Below, piece after piece: positions 35,136 through 42,517 of a stretch of DNA of 42,751 bases; the stretch's first letter is position 1, and every line of letters starts with the position of its first letter. The translations under genes were made by a program, and so were the position numbers. The notes below the pieces were generated by a model, which worked only from the letters and a program-made list of their open reading frames with translations, did not search any database and was not told the origin of the DNA. Origin of the DNA: Thermodesulfovibrionales bacterium (lineage in GTDB: Bacteria > Nitrospirota > Thermodesulfovibrionia > Thermodesulfovibrionales > SM23-35); the NCBI GenBank assembly GCA_020062205.1, contig JAGUWT010000230.1, positions 1 to 42,751 of the forward strand. The letters run 5' to 3'.

Positions 35136-36126
35136 CCTGTATAGCTTAGACAATTTGGAAAATAAAGCAATTTTTGTTACTGGTGCTACTGGTTTTATAG
35201 GGAGACAATTGGTTGCCGATCTCCTAAAAGAAAATGTATCGGTCTATGCTCTTATTCGTGAAAATAGCAATAGATCGAATATGGATAAAAGAATACATTT
35301 TATTAAAGGCGATATTACTGAGAATATCGTTTTACCCAGCGGAATTAAAACTATATATCATTGTGCAGGGATAATATCGAGAAGGGATCAAATGGAAAAT
35401 GTTAATGTCCATGGTTCACAAAATATAGTTGATGCTGCATTAAAACAAAACTGCCGGTTAATTCATCTTTCGAGTGCTGGAGTTGTGGGACGAACCAGGG
35501 AAAACTATATCGATGAAAATACAGAATGCAATCCGCAGAACCTTTACGAGCAAACCAAGCTTGAAGCTGAAAAAATTGTAAAAAAAGGCATTGCTATGGG
35601 ATTGAAAGCTCAAATACTGAGACCCACTATTGTTTTTGGGACTGGAAGAGAGCCTGCTAATGATAGTTTTCTTCAACTTATTATTGCTATGAAGTCCGGC
35701 CGTTACAAAAATATTGGCGCTGGTAGCAGCGTATATAATATAGTCCATGTTAATGAAGTCGTTCATGCCATGCGCGCACTGGATAGTGACGATATCTCAA
35801 ATGGTGGGATATATTTTATTAATACTCCGATAACTTTTAAAGAGATGTACAGAATTGTTCAGGAAGAAACAAAGGGTAAAGTTAATAAACCATCCAGTAT
35901 CCCTTATTCAATAGCCTTCGGTGCTGCTGCAATTCTTTCTGCAATTTCGCTCATAGCCGGTAAAAAAATGCCCTTAACTCTCTCACGATTGAAGGCACTG
36001 ACGAATAAAAAAGTCTTCTCACAGAATTGCCTCATAGATATGACTTCCTACCGTCCTCTTGTAACAGTGGAAGATTATATTAGGCAAGCCTGCAGGGAGT
36101 ATGCTGAAAAAGGTCTGTTAAACTAA
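35098..36126 (+). CDS. NAD-dependent epimerase/dehydratase (extended SDR)
   Basis: The protein has VTGATGFIGRQ near residues 27-37, LSSAGVVG near 122-129 and the catalytic Tyr and Lys in NLYEQTKLEAE near 144-154. A hydrophobic C-terminal segment near 270-290 is common in this group. It likely modifies a nucleotide sugar used for the initiating transfer. The start is uncertain: TTG 35098 has an AAAGG sequence upstream and overlaps the GT2 gene by 38 nt, while TTG 35155 lies after the GT2 stop but has no ribosome binding site. Confidence 0.8.
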   Translation: MPVLLKESGRRSSLYSLDNLENKAIFVTGATGFIGRQLVADLLKENVSVYALIRENSNRSNMDKRIHFIKGDITENIVLPSGIKTIYHCAGIISRRDQMENVNVHGSQNIVDAALKQNCRLIHLSSAGVVGRTRENYIDENTECNPQNLYEQTKLEAEKIVKKGIAMGLKAQILRPTIVFGTGREPANDSFLQLIIAMKSGRYKNIGAGSSVYNIVHVNEVVHAMRALDSDDISNGGIYFINTPITFKEMYRIVQEETKGKVNKPSSIPYSIAFGAAAILSAISLIAGKKMPLTLSRLKALTNKKVFSQNCLIDMTSYRPLVTVEDYIRQACREYAEKGLLN

Positions 36127-36129
36127 ATT

Positions 36130-36795
36130 ATGAAGCTTAACAAAAGTCGTCTACTCATTGTCATCTCTATCATTGTTTTAACGACCAGCATCTTGCTTTT
36201 TAGTGTCAGATTGGCAGGATACTGGCTTCTAAACAGTGACAACCCACAAGAGGCAGACGCAATTGTCGTGCTCGCCGGAAACCCCACCAGAGCCTTTTAT
36301 GCTGCAGACCTCTATGTAAAAGGGTATGCCCCGAAAATATACATCAGTAAACCCATCCGTTTACATCATGAGCGATTGTTGGATGAACTCGGGGTGATTT
36401 CACCTTATGCAGAGGATATCTACAGACAGGTGCTTTTGAAAAAGGGTGTTCCTGATTCACATATTCAGGTGTTCGGAAAATCATCAATAAGCACTGTTGA
36501 AGAGGCAGAGGCTATTAAGGAACTCTTTAAAGGTTCTAATAAACGCCTTTTAGTCATTACTTCTCCTTACCATACAAGAAGGACAAAGATGATCATCAGA
36601 GATGTATTAGGGGGATACGATGTTAAAGTTGTAGCGACACCTTATGAACCATTTCCCAAAAAATGGTGGACAGATCAGGACTCAGCAAGAAATGTAATTC
36701 TTGAGGCATTTAAAATTCTATTTTATAAGTTAGGTGGCACTTTCATTCCGGGACGGATTGAAATTATGGGTTTATGGCTGCAACGGAAAAGCTGA
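36130..36795 (+). CDS. YdcF/SanA/ElyC-family (DUF218) membrane protein
   Basis: The 221-residue protein has one N-terminal membrane segment (about residues 8-30). A DUF218 domain follows, with DAIVVLAGNPTRAFYAADLY near 43-62 and VITSPYHTRRTKMI near 141-154. The family is linked to envelope and undecaprenyl-phosphate processes, without a firm reaction. Position between an epimerase and a glycosyltransferase fits a role in glycan export or lipid-carrier handling. Its end overlaps the next gene by 22 nt. Confidence 0.8.
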   Translation: MKLNKSRLLIVISIIVLTTSILLFSVRLAGYWLLNSDNPQEADAIVVLAGNPTRAFYAADLYVKGYAPKIYISKPIRLHHERLLDELGVISPYAEDIYRQVLLKKGVPDSHIQVFGKSSISTVEEAEAIKELFKGSNKRLLVITSPYHTRRTKMIIRDVLGGYDVKVVATPYEPFPKKWWTDQDSARNVILEAFKILFYKLGGTFIPGRIEIMGLWLQRKS

Positions 36796-37916
36796 AAATC
36801 TGCATTATCGTATCCAGCGAGATGACGGTCATGGTGTTCCTGCTCGACCAGATTGCGGCATTGAGCCGCCGATATGAAGTTACTGTAGTTGCCAACACAA
36901 GGAACAGGGATTTTCTGAATGCCATGGGAATAAAAGCGAACGTCTTTCCTGTCTGCATCGAAAGGAGGATAGCCCCGATCAGCGATATTAAGGCGCTGTT
37001 CTCCTTGCTTTATCTGTTTAAAAGGGAAAATTTTGCCATTATCCACTCCGTTACCCCAAAGGCCGGACTGCTGTCCATGACGGCAGGCTTTTTGGCTGGT
37101 GTCCCCAGTCGGGTTCATACATTTACAGGCCAGGTTTGGGTCACCAGTTCCGGAATGAAGAGGTGGTTCCTCAAAAGAATGGACAAGGTGCTGGCCGCCC
37201 TTGCCACAAATATCCTTGTCGACAGCTACTCGCAGAGGGAATTTCTGGTCGAGCATGGAATTGTTTCGAATGAGAAGTCCCGCGTTCTGGGGAAAGGCTC
37301 AATCAGCGGTGTCGATACAGATCGCTTCCGCCCCGACCCCCGTGCAAGATTGAAGACCCGGGGAAGGCTCGGCATCAGGGATGACGATATCGTCCTTCTA
37401 TATCTTGGCAGACTGAACAGGGACAAGGGGGTTCTGGATCTAGCCAAGGCATTCTCCGTCGTATGCGCCGCCCATCACGGTAATCTTCATCTCCTTGTTG
37501 TCGGCCCCGACGAGGAAAACATACGAGACAGCATTATTACACCGTATCCAAACAGGGTGCACTTTATTGAATACACTCATGAAGCAGAAAGATACATAGC
37601 CAGTGCCGACATATTCTGCCTACCTAGCTATCGAGAAGGATTCGGAAGCGTCATCATCGAGGCGGCATCGGCCGGGATCCCATCCGTTGGGTCGAGAATT
37701 TATGGGATTACCGATGCGATAGAAGAGGGTGTAACAGGGCTTCTGCATGACGCGGGCGATGTAAATCAGCTGGCAGTGAGATTGAGACAGCTTGTTGATG
37801 ACCCGGGGCTGAGGAGAAAAATGGGAGAAAATGCGCGCCTCTGGGCACAGCGTAATTTCTCAAAGGACATGCTGACCTCTGCCATGCTTGATTACTACAC
37901 GGAGATTTTGGGATAA
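36774..37916 (+). CDS. GT4 family glycosyltransferase
   Basis: A 380-residue GT-B enzyme. The second domain contains LLYLGRLNRDKGVLDLAKAF near residues 205-224 and the EX7E motif in YREGFGSVIIEAASAGIP near 286-303. It transfers a sugar to the lipid-linked acceptor started by the downstream phosphoglycosyl transferase. This gene and the next are GC-richer than the AT-rich genes around 35-36 kb. The ATG lies inside the YdcF gene. Confidence 0.9.
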   Translation: MAATEKLKICIIVSSEMTVMVFLLDQIAALSRRYEVTVVANTRNRDFLNAMGIKANVFPVCIERRIAPISDIKALFSLLYLFKRENFAIIHSVTPKAGLLSMTAGFLAGVPSRVHTFTGQVWVTSSGMKRWFLKRMDKVLAALATNILVDSYSQREFLVEHGIVSNEKSRVLGKGSISGVDTDRFRPDPRARLKTRGRLGIRDDDIVLLYLGRLNRDKGVLDLAKAFSVVCAAHHGNLHLLVVGPDEENIRDSIITPYPNRVHFIEYTHEAERYIASADIFCLPSYREGFGSVIIEAASAGIPSVGSRIYGITDAIEEGVTGLLHDAGDVNQLAVRLRQLVDDPGLRRKMGENARLWAQRNFSKDMLTSAMLDYYTEILG

Positions 37917-37922
37917 TTTCCC

Positions 37923-38516
37923 ATGCTCAAGCGGTTGTTTGATTTTATGGTATCGCTCATTTTGCTTATTATATTGTCTCCGCTTATTGTCACGGTGACG
38001 ATAATGGTACGACTTATAATGGGCAGTCCTGTACTTTTCAGACAACAGAGACCTGGTTTGCATGCTAAGCCCTTTTTTTTGTATAAGTTTCGCACAATGA
38101 CTAATCGCCGTGATGTCGGGGGGCGGCTGTTGCCGGATGAGATGCGCCTGACGAAGTTCGGGAGTTTTCTCAGGAGATACAGTCTGGACGAGCTGCCCCA
38201 GCTCATCAACGTGCTCAGGGGCGATCTAAGCCTGGTAGGGCCGAGGCCGCTACTGATGGAGTATCTTCCGCTTTACAGCCCCGAGCAGGCCCGCCGTCAC
38301 GAAGTAAAACCCGGCATTACCGGATGGGCCCAGGTCAATGGTCGCAACGCCATTAGCTGGGAAGAAAAGTTTAGGTATGACATCTGGTATGTGGATAACT
38401 GCTCATTTTTGCTGGATTTAAAAATGCTCCTGATAACAGTAATCAATATTCTTAGAAGTGAAGGAATTAGCCAGGAAGGGCAGATTACTGCCGAAAAATT
38501 CAAAGGGAACAGATAA
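37923..38516 (+). CDS. Initiating phosphoglycosyl transferase (PglC-like)
   Basis: The 197-residue monotopic phosphoglycosyl transferase begins with a re-entrant membrane helix (residues 1-33). It has RPGLHAKPFFLYKFRTM near 41-57, the catalytic Asp-Glu dyad in SLDELPQL near 78-85, and LSLVGPRPLL. It transfers a phosphosugar to undecaprenyl phosphate, the first membrane step. Small size and gene neighbours (acyltransferase, aminotransferase) suggest a bacillosamine-like substrate, as for PglC with PglD and PglE. A PglF-type dehydratase is not seen beside it. Confidence 0.9.
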   Translation: MLKRLFDFMVSLILLIILSPLIVTVTIMVRLIMGSPVLFRQQRPGLHAKPFFLYKFRTMTNRRDVGGRLLPDEMRLTKFGSFLRRYSLDELPQLINVLRGDLSLVGPRPLLMEYLPLYSPEQARRHEVKPGITGWAQVNGRNAISWEEKFRYDIWYVDNCSFLLDLKMLLITVINILRSEGISQEGQITAEKFKGNR

Positions 38517-38521
38517 AATTT

Positions 38522-38935
38522 ATGAATGATAGATTTAAAGGCTGGAAGTACCTGGAGATAAAAGAGGGAAAATTAACCAAATACAATTGGTTAGTCCAAC
38601 ATAAAGATAAGCTCCTATTGGGATATAAAACTGATATAGGCGCATTTACTTATATTAATGCAAAAAATGGGGTAGTTATAGAAGACTTTGTCCAGATAGG
38701 TTCTCATTGCTCGATATATTCTATTTCTACAATTGATGAAAAGGAAGGGAGGGTAGTCTTAAAGAAAAATTGTAAAATAGGCAGCCACAGCATTATAATG
38801 CCTGGAATAACGATAGGAGAGAATTCGATTATTGGTGCCTTTAGTTTTGTAAATAAGGATATACCTGATAATGTTACTGCCTTTGGAATACCTATAAAGA
38901 TTATTAAAAGGCGTGTAAAGAAAAAAATCCCCTAA
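38522..38935 (+). CDS. Hexapeptide-repeat sugar acyltransferase
   Basis: The 137-residue protein is a left-handed beta-helix enzyme, with IEDFVQIGSHCSIYS, CKIGSHSIIMPGITIGENSIIGAFSFV and the terminal FGIPIKIIKR. The catalytic-type His is in GSHCSI or GSHSII. It likely N-acetylates the amino sugar made by the aminotransferase that follows. The two genes together correspond to one protein in the fusion at 9929. It starts 5 nt after the phosphoglycosyl transferase stop. Confidence 0.82.
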   Translation: MNDRFKGWKYLEIKEGKLTKYNWLVQHKDKLLLGYKTDIGAFTYINAKNGVVIEDFVQIGSHCSIYSISTIDEKEGRVVLKKNCKIGSHSIIMPGITIGENSIIGAFSFVNKDIPDNVTAFGIPIKIIKRRVKKKIP

Positions 38936-38940
38936 ATCCT

Positions 38941-40146
38941 ATGTTGCCAAAAGTTAATGAATTTAGAACGGAAAATTTTAAATCATTTGCCCCATGGCCT
39001 TCTTTCGCACATGATGAAATTAAAGCTGTTGTTAGCGTCCTTAGATCAGGCAAGGTTAATTACTGGACTGGTGAGGAAGGGCGTCTTTTCGAAAAGGAGT
39101 TTGCCAATTTTGTCAGTTGTGAATATGCTGTCGCTGTGGCCAATGGAACAGTTGCCCTAGAACTGGCTCTTTTTGCTCTTGGAATTGGACCTGGCGATGA
39201 AGTTATTGTAACAAGCCGCACCTTTATAGCATCAGCAAGTTGTATTGTTATGCGCGGGGCAAAGCCTGTTATGGCTGATGCTGACCCTGTCAGTCAGAAT
39301 ATAACTGTTGAGACAGTCAAGGCTGTTCTAAGTCCAAAAACCAAGGCAATAATAGCAGTGCATATAGGAGGTTGGCCATGCGATATGGACACTATAATGG
39401 AATTCGCAAAAAAACATAATTTGAAGGTTATTGAAGACTGCGCCCAGGCCCACGGGGCAACCTACGAAGGACGGCCTGTTGGTTCTTTGGGCGATGTGGC
39501 AGCTTTCTCCTTTTGTCAGGATAAAATTATGACGACGGGTGGAGAGGGAGGGATGTTAACAACCAATAATAAAAAGATATGGGAGAAGGCATGGTCTTTC
39601 AAAGACCACGGTAAGAATTATAACACTGTTTATAATAATAAACATGAGCCGGGTTTCCGCTGGCTTCACGAATCTTTTGGAACCAACTATCGTCTGACAG
39701 AAATGCAGTCGGCTATAGGCAGAGTCCAACTGAAAAAGGTTCCGGGCTGGATAAAGCTGCGTCAGCAGAATGCAGCCATATTGACGGATTGTTTTAAACG
39801 GATTCCCTCGCTGCGAGTAACAGTGCCGCCATCACATATAGGACACGCTTACTATAAGTATTATACTTTTGTTCAGATGGAGAAATTAAAGGCGGGATGG
39901 ACTCGTGATAGAATAATGAATGCTATAAATGCTGAAGGTATTCCCTGCTTCAGCGGGAGCTGCAGCGAGATATACCTTGAAAAGGCATTTGAATTAAAGG
40001 GGCTGCGTCCTAAAAAACGCCTGCAAACAGCAAAAGAACTTGGAGAGACAAGCCTGATGTTTTTTGTTCATCCCACATTGAGCAAGAAGGATATGAAAAA
40101 TACCTGCAGGGCAGTGGAGAAGGTATTGCGGGCGGCGATGCGATAG
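38941..40146 (+). CDS. DegT-family sugar aminotransferase
   Basis: The 401-residue PLP enzyme has VANGTVALELAL near 67-78, EDCAQAHGA near 165-173 and the PLP lysine in FCQDKIMTTGGEGG (Lys195). It converts a 4-keto (or 3-keto) nucleotide sugar to the amino sugar. With the neighbouring acyltransferase and phosphoglycosyl transferase it forms a PglC/D/E-like set. A GCGGGCG/CGCCCGC inverted repeat spans its stop codon. The annotated 3' end is normal for the family. Confidence 0.87.
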   Translation: MLPKVNEFRTENFKSFAPWPSFAHDEIKAVVSVLRSGKVNYWTGEEGRLFEKEFANFVSCEYAVAVANGTVALELALFALGIGPGDEVIVTSRTFIASASCIVMRGAKPVMADADPVSQNITVETVKAVLSPKTKAIIAVHIGGWPCDMDTIMEFAKKHNLKVIEDCAQAHGATYEGRPVGSLGDVAAFSFCQDKIMTTGGEGGMLTTNNKKIWEKAWSFKDHGKNYNTVYNNKHEPGFRWLHESFGTNYRLTEMQSAIGRVQLKKVPGWIKLRQQNAAILTDCFKRIPSLRVTVPPSHIGHAYYKYYTFVQMEKLKAGWTRDRIMNAINAEGIPCFSGSCSEIYLEKAFELKGLRPKKRLQTAKELGETSLMFFVHPTLSKKDMKNTCRAVEKVLRAAMR

Positions 40147-40154
40147 TCGCCCGC
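40128..40154 (+). other. Inverted repeat across the aminotransferase stop codon
   Basis: GCGGGCG at 40128-40134 and CGCCCGC at 40148-40154 are perfect complements around a 13-nt loop that contains the TAG stop. No T-run follows, so it is not a classical intrinsic terminator. It may still slow decay or transcription at the boundary with the decayed region, or it may be chance in a GC-rich patch. Confidence 0.4.
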
Positions 40155-40342
40155 GCGAATGGGAGTAGCGGGTTGGCTGTGGCGTATTTGGTTGATAATG
40201 TGCAAAACATTGGAAACTTCGCTGGTCTGCGATGCGGTGATGGGGGCGATGATAATATCGGATGACGCACCAAGAGGAACTTCGGCGGTGTGTGGAAGTT
40301 AAATGATTAGCTTAGGGTAGGGTCAGCCTTATTTAGAAAAGG
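40155..40342. other. GC-rich unexplained spacer before the truncated WecA-like gene
   Basis: This 188-nt stretch is markedly GC-rich up to about 40290 and unlike the AT-rich sequence after it. Frames are open on both strands for 40-80 codons, but none matches a family I know. The abrupt composition change and the headless gene that follows suggest a recombination junction. Confidence 0.5.
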
Positions 40343-40732
40343 ATGGATGTCCTTGGTTTTGTCTTTGCTACTTTTGTAGTAAAATTGTCAGTTAATATCG
40401 GCATATTTCTTTGCCTTGTTATGTTTCTCTGCACATTTTATGCAGATGCAATAGTCACTATCTTTTACAGATGGAGAAGGGGAGAAAATCTAATAAAGGC
40501 ACACAGGAGTCACCTATATCAATATATGAGTAATGATCTGGGAATGCCCCATTGGATAGTATCGCTGTTGTATGCTTTAAGCCAGTTCGTCTTTGGCTTT
40601 CTGGCGTTATTAGCATACAGGAAAGGATTAGTATGGCAATTTATGGTCTTTTTAGGATTCGGAATCATGTTTCTGTTCACCTATAAGGTTGTTAAAAATA
40701 TAAAACCGAAATATCTGCTGGATAAAAAATGA
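40343..40732 (+). pseudogene. C-terminal fragment of a WecA/WbpL-type (MraY-like) phosphosugar transferase
   Basis: The 129-residue frame has the C-terminal signature of polyprenyl-phosphate GlcNAc-1-phosphate transferases: FYADAIVTIFYRWRRGE and the conserved KAHRSHLYQ, plus three or four hydrophobic segments. Intact relatives are about 330 residues. The catalytic Asp-rich loops of the N-terminal two thirds are missing, and a stop lies 3 codons upstream of the ATG. It is therefore a headless relic and probably inactive. It overlaps the next gene by 4 nt, an arrangement retained from the intact operon. Confidence 0.82.
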
Positions 40733-41052
40733 AGCGTTTATTTGATATAGTATTTTCACTGATTGGGCTGTTATTACTTCTGCCTTTATTTGCAGTGGTG
40801 CCATTCTTTATAAAGGTAGGAAGTAGAGGTCCTGTATTTTTTGCCCAGAAAAGGATTGGGAGGAATTTAAAGCCATTTAACCTTTACAAATTCATGACAA
40901 TGGTCCACGATGCAACTAAGAAGGGGCTTTCTATTACTACCGGTGCTGACTCACGAGTTACAAGGATTGGCAGGTTTTTACGAAAGACAAAGGTAGACGA
41001 GCTCCCACAGCTCTGGAATGTCCTTAAAGTGAAATTTATCTCAAATGCATAA
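40729..41052 (+). pseudogene. Truncated phosphoglycosyl transferase (copy 1)
   Basis: The 107-residue frame starts MKRLFDIVFSLIGLLLLLP and continues through RIGRNLKPFNLYKF and KVDELPQLWNVLK, including the catalytic Asp-Glu. It then leaves the family where GDxSLVGPRP is expected and stops after KFISNA. The C-terminal half is missing, so activity is unlikely. The beginning closely resembles the gene at 42518. The point of departure (about 41028) is where the methyltransferase relic starts. Confidence 0.83.
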
Positions 41053-41170
41053 CTTTTGTCCCTCCCATTGCAAGGTTAATAGCTCCATATTCATGGCATG
41101 TCTACTATATACTTGAGAAACTGAAGGTTTTTAATACGCATTATATTGGGGTGATTAAGAAGAACTAATA
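41031..41170 (+). pseudogene. 3' relic of a methyltransferase-like gene (copy A)
   Basis: In a frame shifted from the truncated transferase the sequence reads ITFVPPIARLIAPYSWHV. After a 2-nt shift near 41100 it continues YYILEKLKVFNTHYIGVIKK and ends at TAA 41168-41170. This looks like the C-terminal tail of a class I sugar methyltransferase. A diverged copy of the same tail is at about 42037-42190. The family assignment is tentative, but the repeat between the two relics is visible directly. Confidence 0.55.
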
Positions 41171-41281
41171 ATATAGTAAATATTTTTAATGAAACAGTTC
41201 TAATATTTATTCATAAAATGTATCATCGGCAAAACCCCCGCAACGTATAAGATGGAGGAATAAGCAAGGGCAAGACCATTA

Positions 41282-41311
41282 TTGATTTTTTAGTCTTACT
41301 GGTGCTAAAAT
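41282..41311 (+). promoter_or_regulatory. Candidate sigma-70 promoter of the toxin-antitoxin pair
   Basis: TTGATT (41282-41287) and TAAAAT (41306-41311) are separated by 18 nt and lie 24 nt before the ATG at 41336. The match is four of six and five of six bases to the consensus. There is no strong ribosome binding site before the ATG. Confidence 0.4.
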
Positions 41312-41335
41312 TCTTTAAATTGTAAAAGTAGAATT

Positions 41336-41620
41336 ATGGGAAAAATCCTTGTAAAAGAAACCATCACGAAAGAAAGAGAAATAGAAATTACAGTAGATAC
41401 ACTACTTGCTCTCATTGATGACCTTGCTTTGAAAGAGAAGACGGAATTGTTCAAAAAACTCTCTTCCGCTTTGAAAGGCAAGAAACCCTTAGAACTTATG
41501 CCATTTAAAAAAGACAGGATTGAAAATATCATCTCTGATTTTGCAGATACGAATCTGTATGAGGAAAATTTTCTTAGGGATTTAGAAGAAGGCTTGAAAA
41601 GATCTTCTATATATAAGTAA
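41336..41620 (+). CDS. Putative antitoxin of a RelE/ParE-type pair
   Basis: The 94-residue protein is highly charged and mostly helical, with LLALIDDLALKEKTELFKKL in the middle and an acidic C-terminal part, DFADTNLYEENFLRDLEEG. I do not recognise a named family. It ends 5 nt before a RelE/ParE-like toxin gene, which is the usual antitoxin position, so the assignment rests on context. Its predicted sigma-70 promoter is separate from the glycan genes. Confidence 0.6.
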   Translation: MGKILVKETITKEREIEITVDTLLALIDDLALKEKTELFKKLSSALKGKKPLELMPFKKDRIENIISDFADTNLYEENFLRDLEEGLKRSSIYK

Positions 41621-41625
41621 CATTC

Positions 41626-41883
41626 ATGCCCCGGATATTGAACCTAAGGGATGATCTTGAAGAGTACATAAGAAAACAGGGACTTACAGAAAAATGGCAA
41701 CAAGTTAAACACCTATTTGAAAATGATCCATCACATCCTTCCTTGCATACTGAACTTCTTGAACCTAAACAACGTCTGATTTATTCTTTTAGAATTGATA
41801 AAAAGTATAGAGCCATATTTATCGTAAAAGGGAAAGACCTGATTGAAATAATCTCTATCACTAAGCATTATCGTAAACAATAA
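41626..41883 (+). CDS. RelE/ParE-superfamily toxin
   Basis: The 85-residue basic protein has the typical compact toxin layout. A helical N-terminus is followed by strand-rich RLIYSFRIDKKYRAIFIVKG and a final segment EIISITKHYRKQ with a terminal His-Tyr, resembling the YRxxF...xxxGHRxxxY pattern of the superfamily. The target (mRNA on the ribosome or DNA gyrase) is not decided by this. It pairs with the small gene just upstream. Confidence 0.72.
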   Translation: MPRILNLRDDLEEYIRKQGLTEKWQQVKHLFENDPSHPSLHTELLEPKQRLIYSFRIDKKYRAIFIVKGKDLIEIISITKHYRKQ

Positions 41884-42036
41884 GACAATTCCCAAGTTAT
41901 AGGGATATGGTCGGATTCCACAATTTACATTCCCTGTGTCAATTTAATACATCCAGCATAAAATCCTTGGGATGGTAGCCAATACCTGGTATTACCTGCC
42001 ATGGAGCAAGAAGGAAATGTTGTACAGTCTGATTTA
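41884..42036. other. Intergenic stretch after the toxin gene
   Basis: No convincing gene is seen. A short frame from ATG 41971 reads MVANTWYYLPWSKKEM and stops at 42036. It may be another decayed coding piece, but I cannot assign it. No terminator-like hairpin with a T-run is evident. Confidence 0.4.
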
Positions 42037-42190
42037 AGTTTCTGTCGAAAATTTCTAACTTTAATGGGACTTGTACTCCCTTAACAAGATTAATAATCCC
42101 TTATTCATATCTGGCATGTTATTTGCGTCTGAAAAATTATTTGTATTGATACATAATTCATACTTGTTTGTGCTCATAAAGCATACTTTT
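42037..42190 (+). pseudogene. 3' relic of a methyltransferase-like gene (copy B)
   Basis: Fragments PLTRLIIPYS, WHV and then KLFVLIHNSYLFVLIKH lie in different frames. They follow the order PIARLIAPYS, WHV, KLKVFNTHYIGVIKK seen in copy A at 41031. Several frameshifts and stops separate them, so this is a more decayed copy. A short open frame at 42071-42256 covers part of it and is not a real gene in my view. Boundaries are approximate. Confidence 0.5.
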
Positions 42191-42218
42191 GTGCAAGGCA
42201 GTTTTGAAGGCTTTAATA

Positions 42219-42471
42219 ATGGGAATCCCTTTCCACTATGCTATTCAGCCCTGTGATATGAATGAGATAATGGAGATTGCCAAGGGGAATAGAATCTTTT
42301 GATGAAGCCGAAAAGCGAAAGACACTTATTGATGAAAAATTTCCCTGTGCTTCAATTGAGGATATAATTGAGAGCAAGAAGGCTGCTAAGAGACAAAGAG
42401 ATATGGAAGAACTACCACGCCTTGAAGCGTTTAGGGATGAATTAAGGAGAAAGCAAAGGGGACAAAGATGA
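42219..42471 (+). pseudogene. 3' relic of a nucleotidyltransferase-like gene
   Basis: Two frames carry the remains. ATG 42219 reads MGIPFHYAIQPCDMNEIMEI and stops at TGA 42300-42302. The other frame, from about 42277, reads ESFDEAEKRKTLID, then ASIEDIIESKKAAKRQRDMEEL, and ends at 42471. The SIEDIIxSKKAAxRxxDxxxLP ending is typical of small nucleotidyltransferase-fold proteins used in toxin or resistance-like genes. The N-terminal catalytic part is absent. Confidence 0.55.
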
Positions 42472-42517
42472 TAATAAAATACTATACTAAGACTTTATAA
42501 GAGGGTAACCCAGGCAG

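Noticed and set aside
36723-37256. 177-codon minus-strand open frame
   Set aside because: It lies antisense to the YdcF end and the well-supported GT4 gene and shows no family motif.
40128-40154. Intrinsic terminator
   Set aside because: The stem is good but no T-run follows, so I list it only as an inverted repeat.
40010-40273. 87-codon minus-strand open frame
   Set aside because: It overlaps the 3' end of the aminotransferase on the other strand and has no recognisable motif. The GC-rich composition alone can keep it open.
42071-42256. 61-codon open frame as a gene
   Set aside because: Its middle repeats the methyltransferase tail seen at 41100-41170, other parts of the same tail lie in other frames, and there is no ribosome binding site. 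I treat it as a relic.
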